Shown here piece by piece: positions 27,730 to 37,744 of a stretch of 64,000 nucleotides of DNA. Below the pieces are notes generated by a model. That model was not told the DNA's origin. It saw nothing but the letters and a program-made list of their open reading frames with translations, and searched no databases. The position numbers were made by a program, and so were the translations under genes. Where the stretch lies: the NCBI RefSeq assembly GCF_000758585.1, contig NZ_CP009281.1, positions 1,612,001-1,676,000 on the forward strand, read 5' to 3'. The stretch is from Paenibacillus sp. FSL R5-0345. Its GTDB lineage: Bacteria > Bacillota > Bacilli > Paenibacillales > Paenibacillaceae. The stretch's first letter is position 1, and each line of letters opens with the position of its first letter.

Positions 27730-29022
27730 ATGAACAAGAAATGGATGCCTCTGCTGCTGGCTTTTGCAATGCCGATGGCTATGGTGGCAGGCTGCAGCAA
27801 AAGCAATCAAACAGAAAATGCGACTGCATCCTCAGACCAGGGAACTAAAACAGAGGGGCAAGTTTCGATCCGGATTATGGGCTACAACTCGGAAGCATCA
27901 AGAGCAACCTATTTGAAGATGCTGCAAGAAAAGCTTCCCAATATCAAAGTAGAATTTCAATTTGTCGCGCTCGATAATTTTAATAATGTTTTAAACACTC
28001 AACTGCAAGCAGGTGAAGGCCCAGATATTATTGAATTGGGCGGAGAAGCCCGATTGCTTGCCAAAGCAGGTTATTTGATGGATTTGACGAGCGAAAGCTT
28101 TGTGTCCAAATATGCAGATGCGGGTCTGACTCCTTATTCTGTTGAAGGTAAAGTTTATGCGACCCCGTTACAAAGCTGGTACGAAGGGATTTTCTACAAT
28201 AAGAAAATATTTAACGATAACGGGATTCAAATTCCAAAAAACTTCGACCAGTTCATTGAAATTCAGAAGGATCTAGCGGCTAAGGGAATTAAGCCTCAAA
28301 CTATGGGAGCTCAATCTTGGGAGCCAATGATGAAGCAAAGCATTGGTCTTGTAAATAATGATTATTATTCAAATCCGAGTAATAAGGGCTTCGACGAGAA
28401 ATTTAATAAAGGGGAAGCGAGCCTTGCGGAGACATGGGAACCTTATGTAGAAAACTGGTCGCGTATGATCAAAGAAGGCATTCTTAAGCCGGATATGCTG
28501 GGACTGAGCTATGATCAGGCACTGGATGAGTTCGCTACAGGTAAAGCGGCTATGTGGGAAAGTGGTCCGTGGGCAGTGAGCACCATTCTGGAAAAAAGCC
28601 CGGATTTTGAACTTGGCATGTTCCCGATCCCTGGCTCTAATGAAGGTCCAGGCTGGTTAGTGGGTGGACCTGGATCAGCTTTTGCCATTAACGCGAACAC
28701 GAAGCATAAAGCCGAAGCGCTTCAGATTCTGGAACTTACTGCAACACCAGAGGCGCAGCAAGCATTAATCAAAGATAATGCTGGGAGCTCTTTCCTTAAG
28801 GGAGTAGATGTGGATCTCGGAGAGATTTATGCGGACGCTAAAGAGGCTTTTAAGGCAGGAAACGTATACGCTCCTTGGACAGCGGCATGGGATTCAGGAA
28901 ATCCGATTGTAGAAGCTTACGGGAAATCGCTACAAGAAGTACTTGCTGGGACCAAAACTGTGAAGCAAGCGCTTGAAGATGCGGATCAAGTGAATCAGAC
29001 GATGCGTGATTCGTTGAAATAA
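27730..29022 (+). CDS. Sugar-binding lipoprotein of ABC importer (family 1 type)
   Basis: 430 residues with a lipoprotein signal (VAGC lipobox, Cys22), then a Ser/Thr-rich linker and a typical sugar-binding fold (WYEGIFYNKKIFNDNGIQIPKNFDQF near 150; AMWESGPWAV near 280). It delivers sugar to the two permeases that follow. GGGGGA precedes the ATG. Control by the upstream YesM/YesN pair and CcpA is inferred from order and cre sites. The substrate may be an alpha-glycoside, given the GH31 gene nearby. Confidence 0.88.
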   Translation: MNKKWMPLLLAFAMPMAMVAGCSKSNQTENATASSDQGTKTEGQVSIRIMGYNSEASRATYLKMLQEKLPNIKVEFQFVALDNFNNVLNTQLQAGEGPDIIELGGEARLLAKAGYLMDLTSESFVSKYADAGLTPYSVEGKVYATPLQSWYEGIFYNKKIFNDNGIQIPKNFDQFIEIQKDLAAKGIKPQTMGAQSWEPMMKQSIGLVNNDYYSNPSNKGFDEKFNKGEASLAETWEPYVENWSRMIKEGILKPDMLGLSYDQALDEFATGKAAMWESGPWAVSTILEKSPDFELGMFPIPGSNEGPGWLVGGPGSAFAINANTKHKAEALQILELTATPEAQQALIKDNAGSSFLKGVDVDLGEIYADAKEAFKAGNVYAPWTAAWDSGNPIVEAYGKSLQEVLAGTKTVKQALEDADQVNQTMRDSLK

Positions 29023-29043
29023 CAAGAGAAAGCTACAGGGGAT

Positions 29044-29076
29044 AAAGCCGGCTGCTATATAGCTCACCGGCCTTTT
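29044..29076 (+). promoter_or_regulatory. Hairpin between binding-protein and permease genes
   Basis: AAAGCCGG and CCGGCCTTT form a stem with one bulge, followed by TTCTCT. It is likely a partial terminator or mRNA-stability element that keeps binding-protein expression above that of the permeases, as after 9887. Confidence 0.5.
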
Positions 29077-29109
29077 CTCTAGGGTAGACATAGAAAGGAG
29101 AGACACCGC

Positions 29110-29991
29110 TTGAATATCAAACATAGAGATCGGGTTTTTCTTATGATGATCCTTCCTGCCTTTATTGGTTTTACAATACTTTTTATTGTTCCGACACTCA
29201 TGAGCTTTGGGTATAGTGTAACGAATTGGTCGGTGTATAAGCCCAATTTCAGCTTTATTGGCCTAGATAATTATGTGAAATTATTTCATGATACCAAAAA
29301 TATGACAGCGATCAAAAACTCTGTAAATTATGCGTTAGTGATCACGATCATCCAGAATACCCTGGCGATTCTATTCGCAACGCTGCTTAATAAAACAGGA
29401 TTTGTCACCAATCTCGTCAAATCTATTTTCTTTTTTCCGGCAGTGTTAAGTGTATTGGTCGTAGGGTTTTTGTTCCAATACATAATGACCTCGGCAGATT
29501 ACGGATTGTTAAACAATATTATTCAGTTTTTTGGAGGTCATCCTGTCAATTGGCTAGGAAACGGTAAAATTGCACTTTATTCTGTACTGTCGACTCAGGT
29601 ATGGCAATGGACAGGTTGGAGTATGGTTATTTATATCGCCAATTTGAAAAGCATTGATTCTTCCCTTTATGAAGCGGCCAATATCGACGGCGCCAGCAAG
29701 CTTCAAACCTTTAGAACAATTACGCTTCCTCTGCTGTATCCTGCTGCCTCATTTAATATTTTGATGAGTCTGATCGGAGGAGTGAAGGTATTTGATGTTG
29801 TATTTGCTATGACTAAAGGGGGACCCGGTTCTGCTACGGAGACCATCATGACAACATTGATTCGGGAAGGGTTCAGTTCAGGACGAACTGCGTACGCTTC
29901 GGCATTTGCTGTTGTATTCTTTGTCATTGTATTTACCCTATCCAAACTGGTTACCTTCTTCTTGAATAAATGGGAGGAGAGAATTTCATGA
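29110..29991 (+). CDS. Sugar ABC transporter permease (MalF/UgpA type)
   Basis: 293 residues with six membrane spans. The EAA motif reads SLYEAANIDGASKLQTFRTITLPLL. TTG start at 29110 with AAAGGAG 9 nt upstream; the next Met is inside the first hydrophobic span. It forms the channel with the next gene, which overlaps its stop codon (ATGA). Confidence 0.9.
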   Translation: MNIKHRDRVFLMMILPAFIGFTILFIVPTLMSFGYSVTNWSVYKPNFSFIGLDNYVKLFHDTKNMTAIKNSVNYALVITIIQNTLAILFATLLNKTGFVTNLVKSIFFFPAVLSVLVVGFLFQYIMTSADYGLLNNIIQFFGGHPVNWLGNGKIALYSVLSTQVWQWTGWSMVIYIANLKSIDSSLYEAANIDGASKLQTFRTITLPLLYPAASFNILMSLIGGVKVFDVVFAMTKGGPGSATETIMTTLIREGFSSGRTAYASAFAVVFFVIVFTLSKLVTFFLNKWEERIS

Positions 29992-30824
29992 AAATCAAGA
30001 ATAGAAAATTACGATCTTCGTTTACTAATATAATGTATCTGTTGGCTGGAGCGGTTGTATTTCTTCCGATTTATTATTTGCTGATCACTACGTTTAAGAC
30101 ACCGGCAGAAGCCACAGCAAGCCCGTTTGGGCTTCCCAAGTCACTGAATTTTAGCAATTATAGTAAGGCATACAGCGCTATGGATTATCCGAGAGCAGTA
30201 TCAAACAATCTGTTAATTACCGTGTGTTCTGTCATTATTATTATTTTAATCTCTTCTATGGCCGCTTATGTAATCGCTAGAAGTGACCGGAAAATTTTTA
30301 AATGGATGTTTTCGATATTTATGGTCGGGTTGATTATTCCTTTTCAAATTGCGATTATCCCTCTGTATAAAATCATTTCGGGAATGAATCTCATGAATAC
30401 TTTTCCCGGCATCATACTAATTGATGTTTTCTGCATCAACTTGCCATTATCCATCTTTTTGTTCAGGGGTTTTATTTATACCGTACCGATAGAACTGGAG
30501 GAAGCAGCGGCTATTGATGGATATGGAACTTTCCGTACGTTCTGGAGCATTATATTTCCATTACTAAAACCCATCGTTTCTACTGTGGCAATTTTAGATG
30601 CCTTGGCAATCTGGAATGACTTTCTGACGCCGCTTCTGTTCCTCCAAGATCCGAACAAAGCGGTACTGCTGCAAGAGGTATATAAAAACGTCGGTCCGTT
30701 TTCTACGGATTGGACCTCCTTTTTCCCAATGCTAGTGTTGGCCACTCTGCCTTTGGTTATCTTCTTCCTGATTATGCAGAAGAGCATCATCGACGGTGTT
30801 GTCGCTGGTGCGGTGAAAGGATAA
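29988..30824 (+). CDS. Sugar ABC transporter permease (MalG/UgpE type)
   Basis: 278 residues with six membrane spans. The EAA motif reads ELEEAAAIDGYGTFRTFWSIIFPLLKP. The start is the ATG of an ATGA overlap with the previous permease, 8 nt after GGGAGGAG; a GTG-like extension to 29970 is not needed. No ATPase follows; a terminator does, so energising depends on an ATPase encoded elsewhere. Confidence 0.9.
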   Translation: MKIKNRKLRSSFTNIMYLLAGAVVFLPIYYLLITTFKTPAEATASPFGLPKSLNFSNYSKAYSAMDYPRAVSNNLLITVCSVIIIILISSMAAYVIARSDRKIFKWMFSIFMVGLIIPFQIAIIPLYKIISGMNLMNTFPGIILIDVFCINLPLSIFLFRGFIYTVPIELEEAAAIDGYGTFRTFWSIIFPLLKPIVSTVAILDALAIWNDFLTPLLFLQDPNKAVLLQEVYKNVGPFSTDWTSFFPMLVLATLPLVIFFLIMQKSIIDGVVAGAVKG

Positions 30825-30840
30825 GTTATAAACAACAGAA

Positions 30841-30880
30841 GAACAGCGATCCTCCATCCTTGGAGAATCGCTGTTCTGTC
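30841..30880. terminator. Bidirectional terminator between the importer and the P-type ATPase
   Basis: GAACAGCGAT and ATCGCTGTTC form a 10-bp stem with an inner CTCCA/TGGAG helix, followed by TGTCTTTT on plus. It serves convergent genes. Confidence 0.75.
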
Positions 30881-30897
30881 TTTTCGGTCAATTGTGA

Positions 30898-33552
30898 TTA
30901 AGAAGCTGATTTAGGAGTAAACGCTCTACGAATAACCTTCGTCAATTCCATTAGGATGACGGCGCCGAGTGCCAGACCACTTGCAATCAGCCAATCGGAC
31001 ATTCCGAACGAAGCTGGAATCGAGAAGATTTCTCTAACCCCAGGTAGAACCGCAATGCCATAAAAGGCAAAGCAGACCAGAACAGCTCCGATGACGTATT
31101 TGTTGCTGAAAAAGCCAGCTTCAATAGCGGTTTGACTGTTCGAGCGGGCGGCAAAGGTCTGAAGCGTACGAGACAGAATCAGGGTTGTGAACGCCATAGC
31201 CACGCCCATATCAGGGGAATGCTGGAGTCCGATATACAAGGATACAATTACGGCTATACCAATCAGTAGACCACGGGTAATAATAGCCTGCATCATTCCT
31301 CCAGCAAATATACCTTCCTTGAGTTCTCTTGGATTTCTATTCATCACATTAGGTTCAGGTTTCTCCATACCAAGCGCAATGGCTGGGAGAGAATCATTCG
31401 CCAGGTTGATAAATAGAAGCTGAATCGCCGTGAAGGGATTAATCCAGTCGAAAATCAGGGCAAAGAGTATGGCGATAATCGCACCCAGGTTACCTGAAAA
31501 TAAATAGGCGATCGCTTTTTTGATATTGTCGAATACCGTTCTGCCCACAGATACAGCATTAACAATCGATACAAAATTATCATCGGTCAAAATCATGGCA
31601 GCCGCATCTTTAGCAACGTCGGTTCCACTGCCCATAGCAACACCGATATCTGCTTGCTTCAAGGCAGGTGCGTCATTTACGCCATCACCGGTCATGGCTG
31701 TAATTTTGCCTTTTCGCTGCCACGCACGGACAATTCTGATCTTGTTCTCCGGGGAGACTCGGGCGTATACACCAATCTGCTCAAGCTTATTATCCAGTTC
31801 TTCGTCAGACATGGCATCGAGCTCTTGACCGGTTACGGCAATTTCTTTTTCGGTCATCAGGCCGATATCGCGTCCAATCGCTTGTGCGGTTGTCTTATGA
31901 TCACCAGTAATCATGATGGTCCGAATTCCAGCCTTCTTAGATTCTTCGATCGCACCATAGACAGCTTCCCGAGGGGGATCAATCATAGCTGTCAAACCTA
32001 CGAGTACCAGGTTTTGCTCATCCTCCAGTCCGACTTCAGTGACCGTATTGGGTACAGTTTTGTAAGCATAGGCAAGTACACGTAGTGCTCTGCTGGAGAA
32101 TTCCTCATTGGCTTCAATGAAACGATCAAGAACTTCCGGAGTCATCGGCACTTCTTGTCCACTTAGTAGTACATGCGTACAAAGACTAAAGAGTACATCC
32201 GGTCCGCCTTTGGTGATCATTGCTTTTTGTCCGTTAAAAGTGTGTAAGGTCGTCATCAGCTTGCGATCCGAGTCAAAAGGAAGTTCGGCTTCGCGAGGGA
32301 AATTGTCGCGTATTTCCTTGTAATCTTTGTTCATGCTGTTACTGAAGGCAATAAGTGCCACCTCAGTTGGATCGCCTAGTTCTTTACCATCCTCATTAAT
32401 GTTAGAGTCGTTACAAAGCACGGCAATGTGTAGGAGGCGCCGGGCTTCCTCAGACCATTCTTCGGGCTCACGATTGAATTGATCACGGTCACCTTCCGGT
32501 AAAAAGTAATCTACAACCGTCATTTTATTCTGGGTCAGGGTGCCGGTTTTGTCCGTACAGATGACACTGGTTGACCCAAGTGCCTCGACGGCTGGAAGCT
32601 TACGGATAATCGCATGTTGCTTAGCCATCTTGTTCGTACCTACAGATAAGACAATCGTTACAATGGAGGATAGAGCTTCTGGAATAGCGGCGACCGCTAC
32701 AGCGACTGCAAACATTAGGGCATTCAGAATGGCTTCCGTGGTATCCACTGTATCATTCGACAGCCAAACACGTCCGGCTTGGATGGCAAAGATCAAAACG
32801 GACAGCACGATAATCGCTACACCCAACTGCTTGCTAAAGGTTTCGAGCTTACGCTGTAGTGGCGTCTGCTTGGCTTCGGCGCTCTCAATGAGTTCAGCGA
32901 TTTTGCCGATTTCGGTTGTCAGTGCAGTTCCTGTTACTACAAGAGTTCCACGGCCATATACAACCAAAGAACCGCTAAACGCCATATTACGGCGGTCCCC
33001 GAGTGGAGATTCTTTCGCGATGGTATCCGTATGCTTCTCTACAGCTTCGGATTCTCCGGTCAGCATGCCTTCATTGATCTTCAAGCTTCCCGATTCTATG
33101 ATACGGCCGTCGGCAGGTACAAAATCTCCAGCCTCCAGTAATACGATATCACCGCGAACAAGCTCTCTGGCAGGGACGGTTTTTAAGGCTCCATCCCGCA
33201 ACACTTTGGCCTCGGGTGCTGACATCTGCTGCAGGGCATCAAGTGAACTCTCCGCTTTACGTGTTTGGATGACACTTATAACTGCATTGAGAATCAACAC
33301 GAGGAAAATGATAAGCGACTCCATAACTTGGCCCATAACAATCTGGACAATGGCCGCAATAAGCAGTACGACCACCATAGGGTCCTTGAAATTTTCAAGA
33401 AAAAGCTTCCAGAGGGGATCTTTTTTCTTTCCTTTTAATTCATTGTAACCATCACGTTCCAGTCGTTTGTCGACTTCTGCCGACTTAAGCCCGTTAGTTG
33501 TACTCTGCACTTCCTGTAAACTGTCTGTTACATTCTTGCGGTAATACTCCAC
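30898..33552 (-). CDS. Cation-translocating P-type ATPase, probable Ca2+ exporter
   Basis: 884 residues with the full P2-type layout: N-terminal cation domain, TGES (165-168), the ion-binding IPEAL in span 4 (290-294), phosphorylation site DKTGTLT (Asp334), KGGPD nucleotide-binding loop, [22 protein letters not shown] hinge and a four-span C-terminal cation domain. The PEAL motif and NDSLPA in a late span fit SERCA-like Ca2+ pumps such as YloB or PacL, not Na+ or heavy-metal pumps. It stands alone and needs no partner subunit. Confidence 0.9.
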   Translation of the reverse strand: MEYYRKNVTDSLQEVQSTTNGLKSAEVDKRLERDGYNELKGKKKDPLWKLFLENFKDPMVVVLLIAAIVQIVMGQVMESLIIFLVLILNAVISVIQTRKAESSLDALQQMSAPEAKVLRDGALKTVPARELVRGDIVLLEAGDFVPADGRIIESGSLKINEGMLTGESEAVEKHTDTIAKESPLGDRRNMAFSGSLVVYGRGTLVVTGTALTTEIGKIAELIESAEAKQTPLQRKLETFSKQLGVAIIVLSVLIFAIQAGRVWLSNDTVDTTEAILNALMFAVAVAVAAIPEALSSIVTIVLSVGTNKMAKQHAIIRKLPAVEALGSTSVICTDKTGTLTQNKMTVVDYFLPEGDRDQFNREPEEWSEEARRLLHIAVLCNDSNINEDGKELGDPTEVALIAFSNSMNKDYKEIRDNFPREAELPFDSDRKLMTTLHTFNGQKAMITKGGPDVLFSLCTHVLLSGQEVPMTPEVLDRFIEANEEFSSRALRVLAYAYKTVPNTVTEVGLEDEQNLVLVGLTAMIDPPREAVYGAIEESKKAGIRTIMITGDHKTTAQAIGRDIGLMTEKEIAVTGQELDAMSDEELDNKLEQIGVYARVSPENKIRIVRAWQRKGKITAMTGDGVNDAPALKQADIGVAMGSGTDVAKDAAAMILTDDNFVSIVNAVSVGRTVFDNIKKAIAYLFSGNLGAIIAILFALIFDWINPFTAIQLLFINLANDSLPAIALGMEKPEPNVMNRNPRELKEGIFAGGMMQAIITRGLLIGIAVIVSLYIGLQHSPDMGVAMAFTTLILSRTLQTFAARSNSQTAIEAGFFSNKYVIGAVLVCFAFYGIAVLPGVREIFSIPASFGMSDWLIASGLALGAVILMELTKVIRRAFTPKSAS

Positions 33553-34223
33553 TAATGATAGCTCCTCTCCGCTGTGCTGTGTCTTTGTTTAGGTCTCATA
33601 AGCTTCGATTTACTGCATAAGTGCACATAACTGCGTGTTCTACACAAGTATGGTATATCAGTTCGTCAAATCAGTAGACTTCAGGACCTATCTTCAAACT
33701 TACGATTTAACTTGGCGCAAGTTTCAAAATATGGAGCTTAGTATGCGCATATCTAAAAAAAGATCATTCGTAATCGTCTATATTGTGAAATCTTTTTAAT
33801 GAATAGTATTGGATTACCTATGAAGAAGTCTTATTACATGGGAAGACATAAGGAATTCCTGGATCCTGCGTGTGTTTTCCTATGATTATGGGGTAACGCC
33901 TTTAGTATCAGTATAGTAGTGGATAGAATCGGAAGGTAAAATAATGTGAGTATATATGTAAGCGTTCACAGAATGGAGGCGATTAATACCAAGAAAAGAT
34001 GTTTCTGCAATGAGTGTACAAATGGGTACAACATTATCCGACATTGCGAATTAGATTGGTGGACCTGCACCTGATACGACAGCACTTTATTCGTGATTTG
34101 TTTAAGATAATTATTGGCCTCAGCTAATTCTGCGGAAGCTTCCGCCTTTGTCATAGTCTTCCATACACCTTCGGCATGGTTAACCGTATGAACCATCCGT
34201 ATGATTCGCCTCGTTGGTTACGG
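33553..34223. other. Gene-poor, decayed stretch
   Basis: No intact gene was found. A minus-strand open stretch of 76 codons (33966-34196) directly beyond the truncated MFS gene resembles nothing I recognise and is probably rearranged debris. A cre-like match, ATGTAAGCGTTCACA (33956-33970), has no gene downstream on either strand that it could serve. Confidence 0.4.
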
Positions 34224-34739
34224 TCAGCGTTTCAGAGTAGGTCCAATGGCAGGTGCAAAAATAATAGCTAACCCTACCATTCCCATGGCAGCCCCTCTTT
34301 TTGCAGGAGGGAACAGAGTCAAGATGACATTCGTGAGCAGTGGCATGATAATTACGGCCCCGGCAGCCTGAATCATACGGCCGGTCAGCAGAATAGGGAA
34401 GTTTGTTGCGATTGCCGAGACGATCGTTCCGGCCAGAAATATAAACATAGAAGCTTGAAAAAGTTCTCGCGTCGTAAACCGTTGCATCAAATAAGCGGTA
34501 ATTGGGATTAGAACCCCGTTCACCAGCATATAGCCTGTTGTTAGCCACTGAGCGGTTGCAGCCGAAATATTGAAATCATGCATAAATTCGGGAACGGCTA
34601 CGCTCATTACCGTATGATTCAGTGTCGCAAGAAAGGCGCCCAATATCATGATGAATAAGATGGGTCCCTTTTTTACGGAACTGCTTGTTACTTCTGTCTT
34701 TGTACTCACTCCACTCCATCCTTTCAAATCGTCGATCAT
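34224..34739 (-). pseudogene. Truncated MFS drug-efflux transporter (DHA2/EmrB type)
   Basis: 171 codons cover only the first five or so membrane spans of a 14-span DHA2 transporter: GAFLATLNHTVMSVAVPEF, WLTTGYMLVNGVLIPI, then RMIQAAGAVIIMPLLTNVI and APAIGPT. The frame stops right after GPT, where family members continue with a further 300 or so residues that are absent from the window. It is divergent from a broken TetR gene. Loss of the C-terminal two thirds makes it non-functional as an efflux pump. Confidence 0.8.
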
Positions 34740-34758
34740 GGACTAAATTTACAGTGTG

Positions 34759-34914
34759 TTGTATAGTTTACAATGCATGAATTAGATTATAAATGAAATT
34801 TTCATGTAATCAAGCAACGATTTGCGATAAAATGTAAAATAGTTTACATTCAATTTAAATTTGTAGTGTTTTCTCATTAAAAAACAACAATTTTTTGTAA
34901 AATGTAGTTTACGA
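34759..34914. promoter_or_regulatory. Three TetR-type operator repeats in the MFS/TetR divergent region
   Basis: A perfect 20-bp palindrome AATGTAAAATAGTTTACATT (34831-34850) is flanked by related imperfect sites TTGTATAGTTTACAA (34759-34773) and TTGTAAAATGTAGTTTACGA (34895-34914). All share the core TAGTTTAC. They lie where a TetR repressor would control both divergent genes, although both genes are now broken. Confidence 0.6.
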
Positions 34915-34943
34915 TAAGTTAGTTAAAGATTGGAGAGAGTAAG

Positions 34944-35524
34944 ATGAATAACACAACGCAACGTACAGATCCCCGGGTACTTCGTACACGTCAATTGCTT
35001 AGAGATGCTGTGATTTAATTGCTGGAGGAAATGGATATTGAGAAAATATCAGTAAACCGTATTGCAGAGCGGGCTAAAATCAATCGTGTTACTTTTTATC
35101 TGCATTATCGGGACCTCCCGGATATGTTGGAAAAGATGGCGGATGAGATGGTGGAGGACATTCTGCAAGTGGTGAACAACGATAACGACCATCACGAATC
35201 GGTTGAGGAAGAGAATTTAAGGATATTAGAGAGTCTGCTTGAGCATATTGCGGAAAATGCAAAATTCCACAAAGTTATACTCACATCGAAACGGAACCGA
35301 TTTTTACAGATCGCCTGTTCAACTTGATGGCGGAGATCATTTCTGCTCACCAGGAGAAAAAGGAGGGCGCCGCTGATCATTCCAAGATGCCCATACAGAA
35401 GGACATTGCCGTTTGGTACGGTTCAGCCGCCCTAATTGGCACGGTTATTTCTTGGCTTCGAGATGACATGCCTTATACGCCGGTATATCTAGCCAGACAA
35501 ATCAGTATACTGCGCGCTAACTAG
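34944..35524 (+). pseudogene. Broken TetR/AcrR family regulator
   Basis: Reading starts well (ATG at 34944 after GGAGAGAG) and encodes a TetR HTH (IAERAKINRVTFYLHYRDLPDML). It carries an in-frame TAA at 35016 inside helix 1, where the family usually has an acidic residue. It then needs a frameshift near 35285-35300 to continue as EPIFTDRLFNLMAEIISAH and the TetR C-terminal domain ending at 35524. Two lesions argue for true decay rather than one sequencing error. It probably once repressed the adjacent MFS gene. Confidence 0.8.
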
Positions 35525-35546
35525 CCAAATGAATATGCTCAAAAGA

Positions 35547-35574
35547 AAAAGCCGCGCAACGTTGCGCGGCTTTT
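35547..35574. terminator. Bidirectional terminator, perfect 28-bp palindrome
   Basis: AAAAGCCGCGCAAC followed by its exact reverse complement GTTGCGCGGCTTTT. It ends the convergent TetR pseudogene and the sugar-binding-protein operon. Confidence 0.85.
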
Positions 35575-35595
35575 GATGTGTACAGAGCGGGTAAA

Positions 35596-36867
35596 TCACT
35601 GCACACTGAGATTATCCCAGTTGACTTGGAATTCCTTCAGCATGCCTTCTTTGGTCAGCTTGCCACCGAGATAGCCTTGAATGCTGCTGGATAATTCCTG
35701 CGGCATCCCGTTCGGCAGGCGGGTCCAGTTCCAGGTCAGCGCTTGATCATTATCGGTATAGGCCAGCACCTCAGCACCTAGTGCTCCAAGATCTTCTTCG
35801 GTTCCGTTAATGTTGTCGAGCGCAGGGATGAACTGGAATTCCTTGGTGATATATTTTTTCCCCGTCTCGGAGGTGACGAGCCAATTCAGGAAGACCTTGG
35901 CCTCTTCTTTGACGGGGGAGTTCTTATTGATCACCCAATTGCTTGGTACGCCTACATACAGCTTGTCGTTATCTTCGGGTGTGTCATCAATGGGCATCGG
36001 CAGGATGCCCAGATTAAGATTGGAATCAATGCCGTCGATCTGTCCTTGTGTCCAGTTGCCCTGCTGCATCATTGCGGCTTCGCCGCTCGCTACCATAGTG
36101 ACTTGGGTATTATAGTCGGTCGAGAGCGGGTTCTTGTTGCCATATTCAACAGTAAGGTCGAGTAGATCGATCCACTTGGAGAAAATAGGATCTCCGGCAA
36201 AGGTCTTGGAGCCGTCTGTAAGTCCGGCGATAAACGCTTCGGGATCTGGTTGCTGAGCGAAAGCTACGTTCACATTATGATTGCCGAGCACGAACCATTC
36301 CTGGTACCCATTGGCAAAAGGTGTGATCCCTGCCGACTTTAACTTCTCGGAGGCTTCACGTAGTGCGGTTAGGGTCAATGGCTTCTCTGTGATGCCGGCC
36401 TTCTTAAACAGATCCTTATTATAGATGAAGCCGTAGCCTTCCAGATTCATCGGCATGCCATAGAGCTTTCCATCTATGGTCATTTGTTCTGCTGCAAGCG
36501 GCTTTACATCCTTAGCCCAAGCTTCACCGCTCAGATCCTCTAGATATTCCAGCCACATATCTCTTTCATTGTTGCCGCCGATGGTGAAGATATCCGGTTC
36601 ATCTCCGGAAGAGAATTTGGCGCGTAGGGAAGCACCGTAATCGGTACCGCCACCCACGCTCTGAATCTCCAGTTTAATATCTGGGTGTTCCTTCTCGAAT
36701 TCAGTCTTAAGCGAAGCCAGCGCTTCGGATATTTCAACCTTGAACTGGTAGATATGCACGGTTTTGACTCCATTTGCATTGTCGCTGCTGCGTCCGCAGC
36801 CGGCTGTCAGGGTAGCCAGCAGCAGGGAGCATGCGAGGAGAATTCCACGTTGTATTCTCATATTCAT
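35596..36867 (-). CDS. Sugar-binding lipoprotein of second ABC importer
   Basis: 423 residues with a lipoprotein signal (TAGC lipobox, Cys24). Family 1 sugar-binding features include LYGMPMNLEGYGFIYNKDLFKKAG and GEAAMMQQGNWTQGQID. It is the last gene of its operon, after the two permeases, whereas such genes usually come first. No glycosidase or regulator is adjacent, so the substrate is unknown. Confidence 0.87.
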   Translation of the reverse strand: MNMRIQRGILLACSLLLATLTAGCGRSSDNANGVKTVHIYQFKVEISEALASLKTEFEKEHPDIKLEIQSVGGGTDYGASLRAKFSSGDEPDIFTIGGNNERDMWLEYLEDLSGEAWAKDVKPLAAEQMTIDGKLYGMPMNLEGYGFIYNKDLFKKAGITEKPLTLTALREASEKLKSAGITPFANGYQEWFVLGNHNVNVAFAQQPDPEAFIAGLTDGSKTFAGDPIFSKWIDLLDLTVEYGNKNPLSTDYNTQVTMVASGEAAMMQQGNWTQGQIDGIDSNLNLGILPMPIDDTPEDNDKLYVGVPSNWVINKNSPVKEEAKVFLNWLVTSETGKKYITKEFQFIPALDNINGTEEDLGALGAEVLAYTDNDQALTWNWTRLPNGMPQELSSSIQGYLGGKLTKEGMLKEFQVNWDNLSVQ

Positions 36868-36904
36868 TCATTCATCCTCTCTGGCTGAAAGTAACTTGTA
36901 GTCG

Positions 36905-37744
36905 TTAGCCCTTTACGGAGCCTTGGGCAATGCCTTCAATAATATATTTTTGCATGACTAGGAAAAAGATGACCACGGGCGTAATCCCGAGCACGAGTCC
37001 CGGAAGTGCCAAATCCCACTGCTTCGTATATTGTCCGAAAAAGCTATAAGTGGCGATGGGAATGGTGCGAAGCCCCGGGTCCTGCAGAATAAGCGAAGGC
37101 ATCAGGTAATCGTTCCAGATCCACAGGGTATTCAGAATGATGACGGTGATAATAATCGGCTGCATGAGCGGAAGTACAATTCGGAAAAAAGTGCCGTAAG
37201 GACTGCTGCCATCCACCCTTGAAGCCTCTTCAATATCAAGAGGTACCGATTTGACGAAGCCATGGAACAGAAAGACAGTCATCGGGGCGCCAAATCCAAG
37301 ATAGGCTAAGATCAAACCAGCGGTTGAATCCATAACCCCGATTCCGCTGACGACCTGCACCAGCGGAATCATGATCGACTGAAACGGGATAACCATAGCG
37401 GCTACTAATGCAATATAAAGCATGCGGTTGTACAAGCTGTTATTGCGGACCATTTTATAGGCACACATAGAGCAGAGGAACGCTAGCAGAATATTACTAA
37501 CCACCGTGATGATAAAAGAGTTCAGGAAGGCACGAGGGAAATTGGTAGCTTTCCAAGCTTCGGCGTAGTTGCTCCACTGGAACGCGGTAGGCAGCGCAGC
37601 AGAATCTGAAAGAATCTCACTATAGCTTTTTACTGAGTTCGCTAGCAAAAAGTAAAATGGCACCAGGAATAGAAGACCTAGCAGGATCACAATCACTTCG
37701 ACGAGAAGCAGAGGCACGTTGAATTTTTTGGCAGTAGTCTCCAT
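36905..37744 (-). CDS. Sugar ABC transporter permease (MalG/UgpE type)
   Basis: 279 residues with six membrane spans. The EAA motif reads DIEEASRVDGSSPYGTFFRIVLPLMQP. Its ATG shares one base with the stop of the upstream permease (TAATG), which implies coupled translation. It pairs with that permease and the downstream binding lipoprotein. Confidence 0.9.
   Translation of the reverse strand: METTAKKFNVPLLLVEVIVILLGLLFLVPFYFLLANSVKSYSEILSDSAALPTAFQWSNYAEAWKATNFPRAFLNSFIITVVSNILLAFLCSMCAYKMVRNNSLYNRMLYIALVAAMVIPFQSIMIPLVQVVSGIGVMDSTAGLILAYLGFGAPMTVFLFHGFVKSVPLDIEEASRVDGSSPYGTFFRIVLPLMQPIIITVIILNTLWIWNDYLMPSLILQDPGLRTIPIATYSFFGQYTKQWDLALPGLVLGITPVVIFFLVMQKYIIEGIAQGSVKG

Noticed and set aside
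32540-33448. Plus-strand open frame of about 300 codons opposite the P-type ATPase
   Set aside because: The minus strand encodes every P-type ATPase motif in this stretch; the opposite frame has no recognisable domain or start signal.
33956-33970. ATGTAAGCGTTCACA, a full match to the cre consensus
   Set aside because: It lies in gene-free decayed sequence with no nearby start codon on either strand, so no function can be assigned.
33966-34196. 76-codon minus-strand frame beyond the truncated MFS gene
   Set aside because: It resembles no MFS C-terminus and no known family; most likely rearranged debris, so it was not called as a gene.
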